A stretch of 64,000 bases of DNA from Hymenobacter metallilatus. GTDB lineage: Bacteria > Bacteroidota > Bacteroidia > Cytophagales > Hymenobacteraceae. The DNA lies in NCBI RefSeq assembly GCF_003944705.1, contig NZ_RWIS01000013.1, positions 62,001 to 126,000 of the forward strand, written 5' to 3'. The position numbers and the translations under genes were made by a program. The stretch's first letter is position 1, and each line of letters opens with the position of its first letter. Shown piece after piece: positions 1-6,967 of this stretch. Under the pieces are notes generated by a model that saw nothing but the letters and a program-made list of their open reading frames with translations, searched no databases and was not told the DNA's origin.

Positions 1-136
1 TCTGGGCCATGTTCTTCAGCTCCTGCATGCCTTTACGCACACGGGTACCAGCGGCCGAGTTGCCTTTGTCGTAGAATTTCTCGAAGTCAGCTTCCAGCGA
101 CATCACGAGGTCCTTCAGTTGGCCAAAATTGCTCAT
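1..136 (-). CDS. Histone H1-like protein, N-terminal part (runs off window)
   Basis: The gene reads leftward from an ATG at 136 and leaves the window after about 45 codons. The peptide begins MSNFGQLKDLVMSLEADFEK and continues with FYDKGNSAAGTRVRKGMQEL. This matches the start of the small histone H1-like (Hc1-type) proteins that are common in Bacteroidota, whose missing C-terminal part is normally a lysine-rich, DNA-binding tail. The expected role is nucleoid binding. The call rests on the N-terminal motif only, because the basic tail lies outside the window. A promoter match lies at 181-210, giving a leader of about 40 nt. Confidence 0.75.
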   Translation of the reverse strand, partial: MSNFGQLKDLVMSLEADFEKFYDKGNSAAGTRVRKGMQELKNMAQ

Positions 137-180
137 TGTTGGGAGGGGTTAGTTGGTGTGGAAAAAGTGTTTAACCGGCC

Positions 181-210
181 CTAATATACAGGGATTTCAA
201 ATACAAGCAA
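181..210 (-). promoter_or_regulatory. Bacteroidota-type promoter of the histone H1-like gene
   Basis: On the minus strand, TTG (210-208) is followed after 19 bp by TATATTAG (188-181), one mismatch from the TAnnTTTG -7 element. It lies in an AT-rich stretch about 45 bp upstream of the start codon. The match is by eye. Confidence 0.5.
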
Positions 211-326
211 GTTGACAAGTTTTTTTCTTAATGGCCTTTTCCAGCCACTAAGGGCCTATTTTACCTCAAAACATCTTCTCCAAAGCCCTCCCTCACGCGA
301 GACATATATTGAAATAGTCCTAAAAC

Positions 327-359
327 AAAAAGCCAGCTTCCGGAAAGAAGCTGGCTTTT
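327..359 (-). terminator. Intrinsic terminator after serine palmitoyltransferase
   Basis: A 10-bp stem AGCCAGCTTC / GAAGCTGGCT with a 6-nt loop has A/T tracts on both sides. It sits just downstream of the stop codon of the minus-strand gene at 379. Confidence 0.8.
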
Positions 360-378
360 GCACTTAGCGAAGCTAAGA

Positions 379-1629
379 CTAGCGTTGCAGGCCCTCGGGC
401 ACTTCAGCCTTGGAATAAAGTCCTTTGGCCAGCTTCTCCTGTACTGCTTCAAAGGCCTTGATGGTAATGGCCACATCGTCGAGGGTATGCACGGCCGTTG
501 GAATGATACGCAGCATAATCACTCCCTTGGGTACCACCGGATATACCACAATAGAGCAGAAAATGCCGTGATTCTCACGTAGATCGAAGGTTACCTGCGT
601 GGCATCCGGGATTTGGCCTTCCAGCAGCACCGGCGTTACGGGCGAAGTAGTGGTGCCGATATTGAAGCCTTTTTCGCGCAGGCCGCTTTGCAGGGCACGT
701 ACCACCGTCCACAGATTTTCCTTAAGCTCAGGGCGGGTGCGCAGCAGCTCCAACCGCTTCAAAGCGCCCACTACGAGCGGCATGGGCAGGCTTTTGGCGA
801 AAATCTGGCTGCGCATGTTGTAGCGCAAATATTCAATTACGTTCTCGGGGCCGGCCACGAAGGCACCAATGCTGGCCATGCTCTTCGCAAACGTCGAAAA
901 ATAAAGGTCAATACCGTCCTGTACGCCCTGTTCTTCGCCCGTTCCGGCACCCGTAGTGCCCATGGTACCGAAGCCGTGGGCATCATCCACGAACAAACGG
1001 AACTGGTATTTCTCCTTCAACGCTACCACCCCGCGCAGGTCGCCCTGGTTACCCGACATGCCGAACACGCCCTCGGTAATGACCAGGATGCCGCCGCCGG
1101 TTTCGTCGATGATGCGCTGGGCGCGCTCCAGTTGCTTCTCCAGGCTCTGCATGTCGTTGTGCACGTACACAAAGCGCTTGCCCGCGTGCAGACGTACGCC
1201 ATCAATAATGCAGGCGTGCGACTCGGCGTCGTACACAATCACATCGTGGCGGCCCACCATGGCGTCGATAATGCTTACTACGCCCTGGTAGCCGAAGTTG
1301 AGCAGCATGCAGTCGGGCTTCATCACAAACTCGGCCAGCTCGTTTTCCAGCTGCTCGTGCAGGTTGGAGTTGCCGCTCATCATGCGGGCACCCATGGGCA
1401 GGGCCATGCCGTACTCGGCCGCGGCGTCGGCGTCGGCCTTGCGCACCTCGGGGTGGTTGGCCAGGCCCAGGTAATTGTTCAGGCTCCAGGTGAGAACCTC
1501 TTTGCCGCGGAAAATCATGCGGGGCTTAATCTCGCCTTCCAGCTTAGGGAAGGTGAAATAGCCGTGCGCGTAGTGTGAATGGCTACCCAGCGGGCCGCGG
1601 TTGGCGGCAATCTTCTCAAATAGATCCAC
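379..1629 (-). CDS. spt: Serine palmitoyltransferase (alpha-oxoamine synthase family)
   Basis: This 416-residue PLP enzyme is of the alpha-oxoamine synthase family. It would condense serine with a long-chain acyl thioester to 3-ketosphinganine, the first step of sphingolipid synthesis, in the cytoplasm. Visible features are NNYLGLANHP near residue 51, the VDDAHGFG motif around 214-221 (Asp/His contacting the cofactor) and the Schiff-base lysine in STFAKSMAS (Lys249). Length and motifs fit bacterial serine palmitoyltransferases better than KBL or BioF, but the exact acyl substrate cannot be read from sequence. The gene stands alone, divergent from accC, with a good promoter at 1718-1748 and a terminator at 327-359. 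Confidence 0.85.
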   Translation of the reverse strand: MDLFEKIAANRGPLGSHSHYAHGYFTFPKLEGEIKPRMIFRGKEVLTWSLNNYLGLANHPEVRKADADAAAEYGMALPMGARMMSGNSNLHEQLENELAEFVMKPDCMLLNFGYQGVVSIIDAMVGRHDVIVYDAESHACIIDGVRLHAGKRFVYVHNDMQSLEKQLERAQRIIDETGGGILVITEGVFGMSGNQGDLRGVVALKEKYQFRLFVDDAHGFGTMGTTGAGTGEEQGVQDGIDLYFSTFAKSMASIGAFVAGPENVIEYLRYNMRSQIFAKSLPMPLVVGALKRLELLRTRPELKENLWTVVRALQSGLREKGFNIGTTTSPVTPVLLEGQIPDATQVTFDLRENHGIFCSIVVYPVVPKGVIMLRIIPTAVHTLDDVAITIKAFEAVQEKLAKGLYSKAEVPEGLQR

Positions 1630-1717
1630 GAGGGAACAGGTTGAATGTGAAACGAAAACAAGCGGTTATGCTTGGGGGGCATAACGCTCGGGGAATGTAC
1701 AAAGTTATGGCAATCCG

Positions 1718-1748
1718 CAAAGGTAGCCCGCCGCGGGCAGGCATCCAA
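1718..1748 (-). promoter_or_regulatory. Promoter of serine palmitoyltransferase
   Basis: TTG (1748-1746), a 20-bp spacer and TACCTTTG (1725-1718) exactly fit the Bacteroidota sigma consensus TTG-N19-21-TAnnTTTG on the minus strand. The predicted leader is about 80 nt. Confidence 0.7.
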
Positions 1749-1808
1749 CCTTATAGGAATTGACCCGGCGCGTTTTCTGGTGCGGCCGGAATGGCGTTTC
1801 TTTGCTCG

Positions 1809-1900
1809 TAGTTGTTAGTTTTTCGTTGTCAGTTGTCAGGTCGATACCCACCCTAGATACTGGCAGTACTAACAACCAGCAACTGACAACCGACAACTAT
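1809..1900. repeat. Inverted pair of heptamer repeats (GTTGTCA type)
   Basis: Four imperfect heptamers GTTGTTA, GTTTTTC, GTTGTCA, GTTGTCA (1811-1838) face about four complementary ones (1871-1900), separated by about 30 bp. The right arm ends 3 bp before the accC start codon, so a transcript starting upstream would fold the accC leader into a long imperfect hairpin. Confidence 0.75.
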
Positions 1901-1903
1901 AGC

Positions 1904-3412
1904 ATGAAGAAAATCACCAAGCTGCTGGTCGCCAACCGCGGCGAAATTGCCCTGCGCGTGCTGCGCTCCGCCCGGGAAATGGGCCTGCAAACCGTGGCCA
2001 TTTACTCCGAAGCCGACCGCAACGCATTGCACGTGCGCTACGCCGACGAGGCCGTGTGCGTGGGCCCGCCCGCCAGCAAAGACAGCTACCTGCGCGGCGA
2101 CAAAATCCTGGAAGTATGCCGCCAGCTGGGCGTCGATGCCATTCACCCCGGCTACGGCTTCCTGAGTGAAAACGCCGAATTCGCCCGCATGGTGAAGGAA
2201 GCGGGCCTGATTTTCGTGGGTCCTTCGCCGGAAGCCATGGATGTGATGGGCGACAAGCTTTCAGCCAAGCAGGCCGTGAAAGCCTACAACATTCCGTTGG
2301 TGCCGGGCCTGGATGAAGCCATCAGCGACGTGCAGGAGGCCAAGCGCGTGGCCGAGCAGGTGGGTTTCCCGGTGCTCATTAAGGCTTCGGCCGGCGGCGG
2401 CGGCAAAGGCATGCGCCTGGTGTACCAGCCCGAGGAGTTTGAGGAGCAGATGCAGCTGGCCGTGAATGAGGCCGTGTCGGCCTTCGGCGACGGGGCCGTG
2501 TTTATTGAAAAGTTCGTGACCGGGCCGCGTCACATCGAAATTCAGGTACTGGGCGACGAGCACGGCAACATTGTGCATCTGTTTGAGCGGGAATGCTCGA
2601 TTCAGCGCCGCCACCAGAAGGTGATTGAGGAAGCGCCTTCCTCGGTGCTCACGCCCGAGCTGCGCGCCGAAATGGGCCGCTGCGCCGTAGATGTAGCCCG
2701 CGCCTGCAACTACACCGGGGCCGGCACCGTGGAGTTCCTGCTCGACGACCAGCGCAACTTCTACTTCCTGGAAATGAATACCCGCCTGCAGGTGGAGCAC
2801 CCCGTAACGGAGCAGATTACGGGCCTGGACCTGGTGAAGGAGCAGATTAAAGTAGCCCAGGGCCAGCCCCTCGCCTTCCGCCAGGAAGACCTCACCATCA
2901 CCGGCCACGCCCTGGAGCTGCGCGTGTACGCCGAAGACCCGCAGAACAACTTCCTGCCCGACATCGGGACACTGACCACCTACGTGCGTCCCCAGGGCCC
3001 CGGTGTGCGGGTCGATGACGGCTTTGAGCAGGGCATGGACATTCCGATTTACTACGACCCCATGATTGCCAAGCTCGTCACCTTCGGGGCCACCCGCGAG
3101 GAGGCCATTGCCCGGATGCTGCGCGCCATTGAGGAGTACCAGATTACCGGCATCGAAACCACGCTGGGCTTCGGCCGCTACGTGCTGCAGCACCCGGCCT
3201 TCGTGAGCGGCAACTTCGACACCAACTTCATCAAGGACCACTTCACCCCCGAGTCCCTGAAACCCGCTGCCCCGGACGAAGCCACCGCCAAGCTGGCCGC
3301 CGTGCTCACCGCCATGCTCCTGACGGAGAAAAAGCCCGCCACCGCCGCCTCGGCCGATGCGACGGCCGCAACCGGCTCAGCCTGGAAGCGGAACCGGTTA
3401 GGGGTGCGGTAG
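1904..3412 (+). CDS. accC: Acetyl-CoA carboxylase biotin carboxylase subunit
   Basis: This 502-residue biotin carboxylase carries out ATP-dependent carboxylation of biotin on the carrier protein. It supplies acetyl-CoA or acyl-CoA carboxylase. Seen are the N-terminal LLVANRGEIALRV motif, the ATP-grasp glycine loop SAGGGGKGMR around residue 162-171, ERECSIQRRHQK near 225-237, and EMNTRLQVEHPVTE near 290. The open frame extends upstream to 1760, but the conserved family start is at the ATG at 1904; the upstream part is repeat-derived. The C-terminal tail after about residue 455 is Ala/Thr-rich and not conserved. A carrier-protein gene (accB) is not adjacent, so the partner is unknown. Confidence 0.92.
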   Translation: MKKITKLLVANRGEIALRVLRSAREMGLQTVAIYSEADRNALHVRYADEAVCVGPPASKDSYLRGDKILEVCRQLGVDAIHPGYGFLSENAEFARMVKEAGLIFVGPSPEAMDVMGDKLSAKQAVKAYNIPLVPGLDEAISDVQEAKRVAEQVGFPVLIKASAGGGGKGMRLVYQPEEFEEQMQLAVNEAVSAFGDGAVFIEKFVTGPRHIEIQVLGDEHGNIVHLFERECSIQRRHQKVIEEAPSSVLTPELRAEMGRCAVDVARACNYTGAGTVEFLLDDQRNFYFLEMNTRLQVEHPVTEQITGLDLVKEQIKVAQGQPLAFRQEDLTITGHALELRVYAEDPQNNFLPDIGTLTTYVRPQGPGVRVDDGFEQGMDIPIYYDPMIAKLVTFGATREEAIARMLRAIEEYQITGIETTLGFGRYVLQHPAFVSGNFDTNFIKDHFTPESLKPAAPDEATAKLAAVLTAMLLTEKKPATAASADATAATGSAWKRNRLGVR

Positions 3413-3426
3413 AATGTAGTTTGACA

Positions 3427-3467
3427 CAAAAAGGCTGCCCGGTTACGTAACCGGGCGGCCTTTTTTA
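3427..3467. terminator. Bidirectional terminator between accC and a convergent lipoprotein gene
   Basis: The arms AAAAAGGCTGCCCGGTTA and TAACCGGGCGGCCTTTTT form an 18-bp stem with one mismatch and a 2-nt centre. There are A and T tracts at both ends, so it can serve accC (+) and the gene ending at 3484 (-). Confidence 0.85.
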
Positions 3468-3483
3468 TATTCTATTAATGATG

Positions 3484-3954
3484 CTAGTCACCCATTGTGT
3501 ACCTCGCACTATTAGTAGGGTAGTCCGGATTTTGCGAGGGAGTGTTGCGGTCCAGCTCAGCCGAAGCTTTTAATTGGCCATTTACCCAAATCTCTCCGCG
3601 TAGCTGACTGGTTGTACGTGGTACAATGCCAGACCCTGTTGTGGCTTTATCAAAGCCTAAACCAACGGCAACTGTTTCGCCTGTTTTTAGACTTGTAATC
3701 GTTTCCGCTTCTTCAATCCCGTTATCGGGTAAGCTAGCATCCAACAATACTGCCCTAGGCTTATCTAGTCGTGTAATAGAAACTAATCCGCCAGCACCTA
3801 ACCCACCAGCATCTGTGCTAATTATTTTGACCTTGACTACATACTGAGGTGTAGGCTCTGGTTTGTCGTCCTGTGAGCCGCAGGATGCGAGAATAATGAG
3901 GAACGGTAACAGCCAAGCACAAGCCGTATGCTTGTTGAGAAGTGAGGTAAACAT
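3484..3954 (-). CDS. Hypothetical lipoprotein, AT-richer than its neighbours
   Basis: This 156-residue protein has a lipoprotein signal peptide: a hydrophobic stretch ends in the lipobox ILASC (Cys25), followed by a polar Asp/Pro-rich linker. The mature part (about 40-156) is rich in Gly, Thr and Ser, probably beta-stranded, and has no motif I recognise. The region is visibly lower in GC than the surrounding genes and uses many A/T-ending codons, which may mean recent acquisition. It is convergent with accC and shares the terminator at 3427-3467. No function is proposed. Confidence 0.65.
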   Translation of the reverse strand: MFTSLLNKHTACAWLLPFLIILASCGSQDDKPEPTPQYVVKVKIISTDAGGLGAGGLVSITRLDKPRAVLLDASLPDNGIEEAETITSLKTGETVAVGLGFDKATTGSGIVPRTTSQLRGEIWVNGQLKASAELDRNTPSQNPDYPTNSARYTMGD

Positions 3955-4116
3955 CAGTAGATATTCTTCAGAGTAGATTGCGCTTTCGGGTAATAAAGGT
4001 ACTCAGGAGTCAGTGCACATGCGCTACCGACTATCAAGAGTCAAGTATTTCATAAGGTAAGTACAGCAGTCCATCATTAATGGTAGAATAGCCAAAACCA
4101 CAAGTCTACACTTTGC

Positions 4117-4575
4117 TCATGCCAGCAGCCGCGCCTGATTCGCTACATTAATCAAAGCCGGCGCATTCTTCAATGTAGCCAGCACGACTTCTTTAGCGGC
4201 TTGCTGCAACTCGTTGCGGCTGATGTCGCGGGCTTCTTCGCGGACCAGCTCGGTGAGGGCGTGGAGGGCGAATTGCAGGGCCTGTCGCCGGGGCCGCTCC
4301 GCCCGCAGCTCCTGGCGCACCTCGGCAAAATGGGCCTGAATTTTCAGCCGCCGCAGGTGAAACACCGAGTCGCTGCACACCTGGGGCTGGATGGTATCGA
4401 GCAGCTTGAATAATGGGAGCAGCTGGGTGGCGGTGGTAGCGGCCGCCCCGGCCAGGCGCTGGCGGCGGCCGGGGCCAGTGATGGGCGAGGCAACAGTATC
4501 GGAGCGCTGTTCAGGACTAAGGATAGACATCAGGAGGAAGCGAGTAACGGGGCGGGTGAGGCGTGTTATTTTCAT
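4117..4575 (-). CDS. Hypothetical protein
   Basis: The protein has 152 residues if it starts at the ATG at 4575; an internal ATG at 4530 gives 137. The open frame reaches 4626, but that start would overlap the upstream gene. The sequence from about residue 30 looks helical and charged, with a segment resembling FHLRRLKIQAHFAEVRQEL and no signal peptide or membrane helix. It lies directly downstream of the membrane protein ending at 4611 on the same strand and is probably co-transcribed. I do not recognise a family. Confidence 0.5.
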   Translation of the reverse strand: MKITRLTRPVTRFLLMSILSPEQRSDTVASPITGPGRRQRLAGAAATTATQLLPLFKLLDTIQPQVCSDSVFHLRRLKIQAHFAEVRQELRAERPRRQALQFALHALTELVREEARDISRNELQQAAKEVVLATLKNAPALINVANQARLLA

Positions 4576-4610
4576 AACAAGATAGCTCAGCGGATAGAAA
4601 TTACCGAAAC

Positions 4611-5303
4611 CTACGCCTGCTTCCACATCAGCCGGGCCGAGGGCGCTACCTCTGCTTCCTTCATAGCCGACTTAGGGGCCCGCCAGCGGCGCAGGGCCCA
4701 GTGCGTGGGCAGGTAGATGACCACCAGCAGCGTCAGCATCCAGCCTACCAGGTAGAGCGGGGCGGGCAGCCAGGTTTGCGGATGGGCATCGTCAAAACCA
4801 AACACGTAGTTGATATTGACGGGAATTTTGGGGTCGGGCACGGTGGCCCCGGCGGGCGGCAGCCAGAAGTAGGCCACCAGGCACAGGCCCCAGGCCAGGA
4901 GCGTCCAGGCGGGCAGGGCGCGCCGGTCGTAGCCCAGGCGCTTCACCAGAAACAGGATGAGGAAAGGCAGCCAGCCGTGGAAGAACGAGAGTCCGCGCAG
5001 AAACAACGAGCGGTTAGGGTCGAACATGTAAGAGGTCATGCCGATAAGGTGATGCCCGAACAGTTCGCCCAGAAAATCGGCGCACCAGAGTACCTGGGGC
5101 AGCAGGATGCCCACGGCGGCCATGGAGGCTGGCAGGCGGCGCTCCGTCCACACGCTCACCAGACACAGCAGCAGCGACACGTCGCAGAAGTACAGGAAGT
5201 TGGTGGGGCCGTAATTCACCCAGTACACCGGCACCATCACCAGCAAGAAGGCAGTGAAGGCCAGTTTCAACCAAAGCGGCAAGCGGGCAGGCGTGGGTAT
5301 CAT
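4611..5303 (-). CDS. Multi-pass membrane protein, function unknown
   Basis: This 230-residue protein has about six hydrophobic helices (for example residues 10-30, 32-50, 60-80, 105-120, 130-150 and 180-200) and an aromatic-rich loop NYGPTNFLYFCDVSLLL near 30-47. It resembles conserved bacterial integral membrane proteins annotated only as membrane-associated protein. No catalytic motif was identified. It starts at the ATG at 5303 and is followed after 35 bp by a hypothetical gene on the same strand. Confidence 0.65.
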   Translation of the reverse strand: MIPTPARLPLWLKLAFTAFLLVMVPVYWVNYGPTNFLYFCDVSLLLCLVSVWTERRLPASMAAVGILLPQVLWCADFLGELFGHHLIGMTSYMFDPNRSLFLRGLSFFHGWLPFLILFLVKRLGYDRRALPAWTLLAWGLCLVAYFWLPPAGATVPDPKIPVNINYVFGFDDAHPQTWLPAPLYLVGWMLTLLVVIYLPTHWALRRWRAPKSAMKEAEVAPSARLMWKQA

Positions 5304-5546
5304 GGAGGCGGGGAAATGAAGTGAGGCAACTTCCCTCCTGCCAGCCGGCGGCTAACTCAGAAGGGATGCCTGAAGTAGCGGATTAGCAACCGGAACGCCA
5401 TTTCAATCCGTTGCTTCATCAGACTTTTAGCATGTACGCAAAACGGCATTAGGCAAGGATTTAAAGAAGTTTTACCGTTTCATAATCAGACTTTCAATAG
5501 CTCCCATAGCGCCCTGAAAACGGTCGTAAATTGGCTGAATTCCATG
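5304..5546. other. Intergenic region without a recognised gene
   Basis: This is the upstream region of the membrane protein gene. I see no credible coding frame or RNA. Together with the terminator and REP element up to 5768, it forms a gene-free gap of about 465 bp. Confidence 0.5.
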
Positions 5547-5573
5547 CAAAAAGCCCAGCCTTCGGGCTGGGGT
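5547..5573 (-). terminator. Intrinsic terminator downstream of bshB1
   Basis: The stem GCCCAGCC / GGCTGGGG with a TTCG tetraloop is followed on the minus strand by a T-tract (TTTTT). It lies beyond the REP element that follows bshB1. Confidence 0.75.
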
Positions 5574-5590
5574 TCGTGGTGATGTTAGGC

Positions 5591-5749
5591 CGTCATGCTG
5601 AGCGTAGTCGAAGCATCTCTACCGCTTCGTTAAGCCATCATCGGCCCAGGGTTTACACCTTGGGTTATGGAGCAGATAACGGTGCTGTCATCTAATTAGC
5701 CAGCGGTAAAGATGCTTCGACTTCGCCTCCAGCTACGCTCAGCATGACG
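5591..5749. repeat. REP/BIME-like inverted repeat, type B (GTCATGCTGAGC)
   Basis: Arms beginning CGTCATGCTGAGCGTAG and ending CTACGCTCAGCATGACG enclose about 80 bp. Each arm continues as TCGAAGCATCTCTACCGC or its complement with small insertions. A second copy of this type is at 29385-29478. It lies in the gap after bshB1. Confidence 0.8.
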
Positions 5750-5768
5750 GGCTATTTCCGCTTGGCGC

Positions 5769-6488
5769 TTATATCAGCTCCGTAATTTCCCGTACGCCCA
5801 GAGGCCGCTCGCGGGTGAAGCCTTCCCCGAACTCCACCCCGATCAGGTGGCCGAACTCCCGGGCGCGGGCTTCCATGAAATTGCTGAACATCTGGCTGGA
5901 TAAATAGGTCTGGGGCTCGGAACTGTTCGGGTTGAAAAACTGCGACTGGTAGGCCTGGATGCTCTCCCACTTCTTGGGCCAGTGAGCCGAAATGTCCACT
6001 ACAAAGTCGGCCGGAATCTGGCGGTCCTGAATGTAGTGAAACACCAGGCGGGGCCGCCAGGGCTGCTGGGGCTGGCCATCGTCGCCGAGGGTTTCAATCA
6101 TGCGCAGCCCGCTCAGAAAGCACGATTCGGAGGCCAGCTGCGCGCCCCGGCCGTGGTCGGGGTGCCGGTCGTGGATGGCGTTGCAGAGGATGATATCGGG
6201 CTGGTAGCGGCGGATGGCGGCAATAACGGGCAGCTGGTGCTCCCGGTCGTTGCGGAAGAAGCCGTCGGGCAGGCCCAGGTTTTCGCGGGCGCTCAGGCCC
6301 AGAATGCGGCTGGCCGCCTCGGCCTCCTGGGCGCGGGTGGCGGGCGTACCGCGCGTGCCCAGCTCGCCCCGGGTAAAATCGACGATGCCGATTTTCTTGC
6401 CGGCCGCCGCCGCCGCCAGTAGCGTACCGGCCGCCGACATTTCTACATCATCGGGGTGCGCCCCCAGGGCCAGAATATCAAGTTTCAT
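5769..6488 (-). CDS. bshB1: Bacillithiol biosynthesis deacetylase BshB1
   Basis: This 239-residue LmbE-like zinc deacetylase should remove the acetyl group from GlcNAc-malate, the second step of bacillithiol synthesis, in the cytoplasm. Metal-site motifs are AHPDD (residues 10-14) and RHPDHG (108-113). FTRGELGTRGT (38-48) and LGLPDGFF (71-78) are typical of BshB1, and the length is normal. The start ATG at 6488 gives the family N-terminus MKLDILALGAHPDD. The gene stands alone, with other bsh genes outside the window. A -7 element TACTTTTG lies at 6593-6600, without a clear -33 TTG. Confidence 0.9.
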   Translation of the reverse strand: MKLDILALGAHPDDVEMSAAGTLLAAAAAGKKIGIVDFTRGELGTRGTPATRAQEAEAASRILGLSARENLGLPDGFFRNDREHQLPVIAAIRRYQPDIILCNAIHDRHPDHGRGAQLASESCFLSGLRMIETLGDDGQPQQPWRPRLVFHYIQDRQIPADFVVDISAHWPKKWESIQAYQSQFFNPNSSEPQTYLSSQMFSNFMEARAREFGHLIGVEFGEGFTRERPLGVREITELI

Positions 6489-6592
6489 TCAGGTAGTAAA
6501 AGAAAGCCTCAATGGAAAACCTGTAGTTCAGCCAGGGCCCTCACGCCGGACCAAGCCCGCCTGAAGAGCCAGGCTCGGGCTACAGTCAGCCG

Positions 6593-6600
6593 CAAAAGTA
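6593..6600 (-). promoter_or_regulatory. Possible -7 element for bshB1
   Basis: TACTTTTG on the minus strand matches TAnnTTTG about 105 bp upstream of the bshB1 start. No good TTG was found at the expected spacing. Confidence 0.35.
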
Positions 6601-6652
6601 GCAGGTACACGGTAGTCTTTTCCCTGGGCGGTATAGATAGCCGCCCAACCAG

Positions 6653-6920
6653 CACGTCATTCCGAGCATGTGGCGTATCAAGCCAGGGTGCGAAGCCGCA
6701 GCCGAGGAATCTCACGTGCTGACGTTGCAGTGGTAACTATCACGCAGAACGTAGCCGGAGGTGAAGTTAAGCATCTCGCGGGCTGACGTCTGAGTAGCAT
6801 TGCAATGTCAGCACGTGAGATTCCTCCTGCCGTCGAAATGACGTTCTAAGGGTTGGTTAGCCTTGCAATGTCAGCACGCGAGATTCCTCGGCTCCGCTGC
6901 GCTGCGCTCGGAATGACGTT
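6653..6920. repeat. Cluster of type A REP units (2 direct, 2 inverted)
   Basis: The unit is about 44 bp, with consensus AACGTC-NTTCCGAGC-GNAGCCGAGGAATCT-CGCGTGCTGACGTT. A direct copy begins at 6654 and a degraded direct copy near 6738. Inverted copies follow near 6805 and 6865. The cluster fills most of the gap of about 480 bp between bshB1 and the serine hydrolase gene; no coding sequence is credible there. Related clusters are at 37055-37259 and 45795-45878. Confidence 0.8.
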
Positions 6921-6967
6921 CTGTTTAGCGTTTGTACCAACTGTCCGCACCCTCTCCCCCAGCCCGG

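Noticed and set aside
2261-3241. 326-codon minus-strand frame opposite accC
   Set aside because: Antisense shadow; accC motifs are unambiguous on the plus strand.
6521-6585. Possible fourth REP type near CTGTAG...CTACAG upstream of bshB1
   Set aside because: Only the outer 6 bp pair well; the inner arms do not align convincingly.
6653-6920. REP cluster considered as a CRISPR array
   Set aside because: Units are inverted as well as direct, vary in sequence, and lack regular unique spacers; no cas genes are present.
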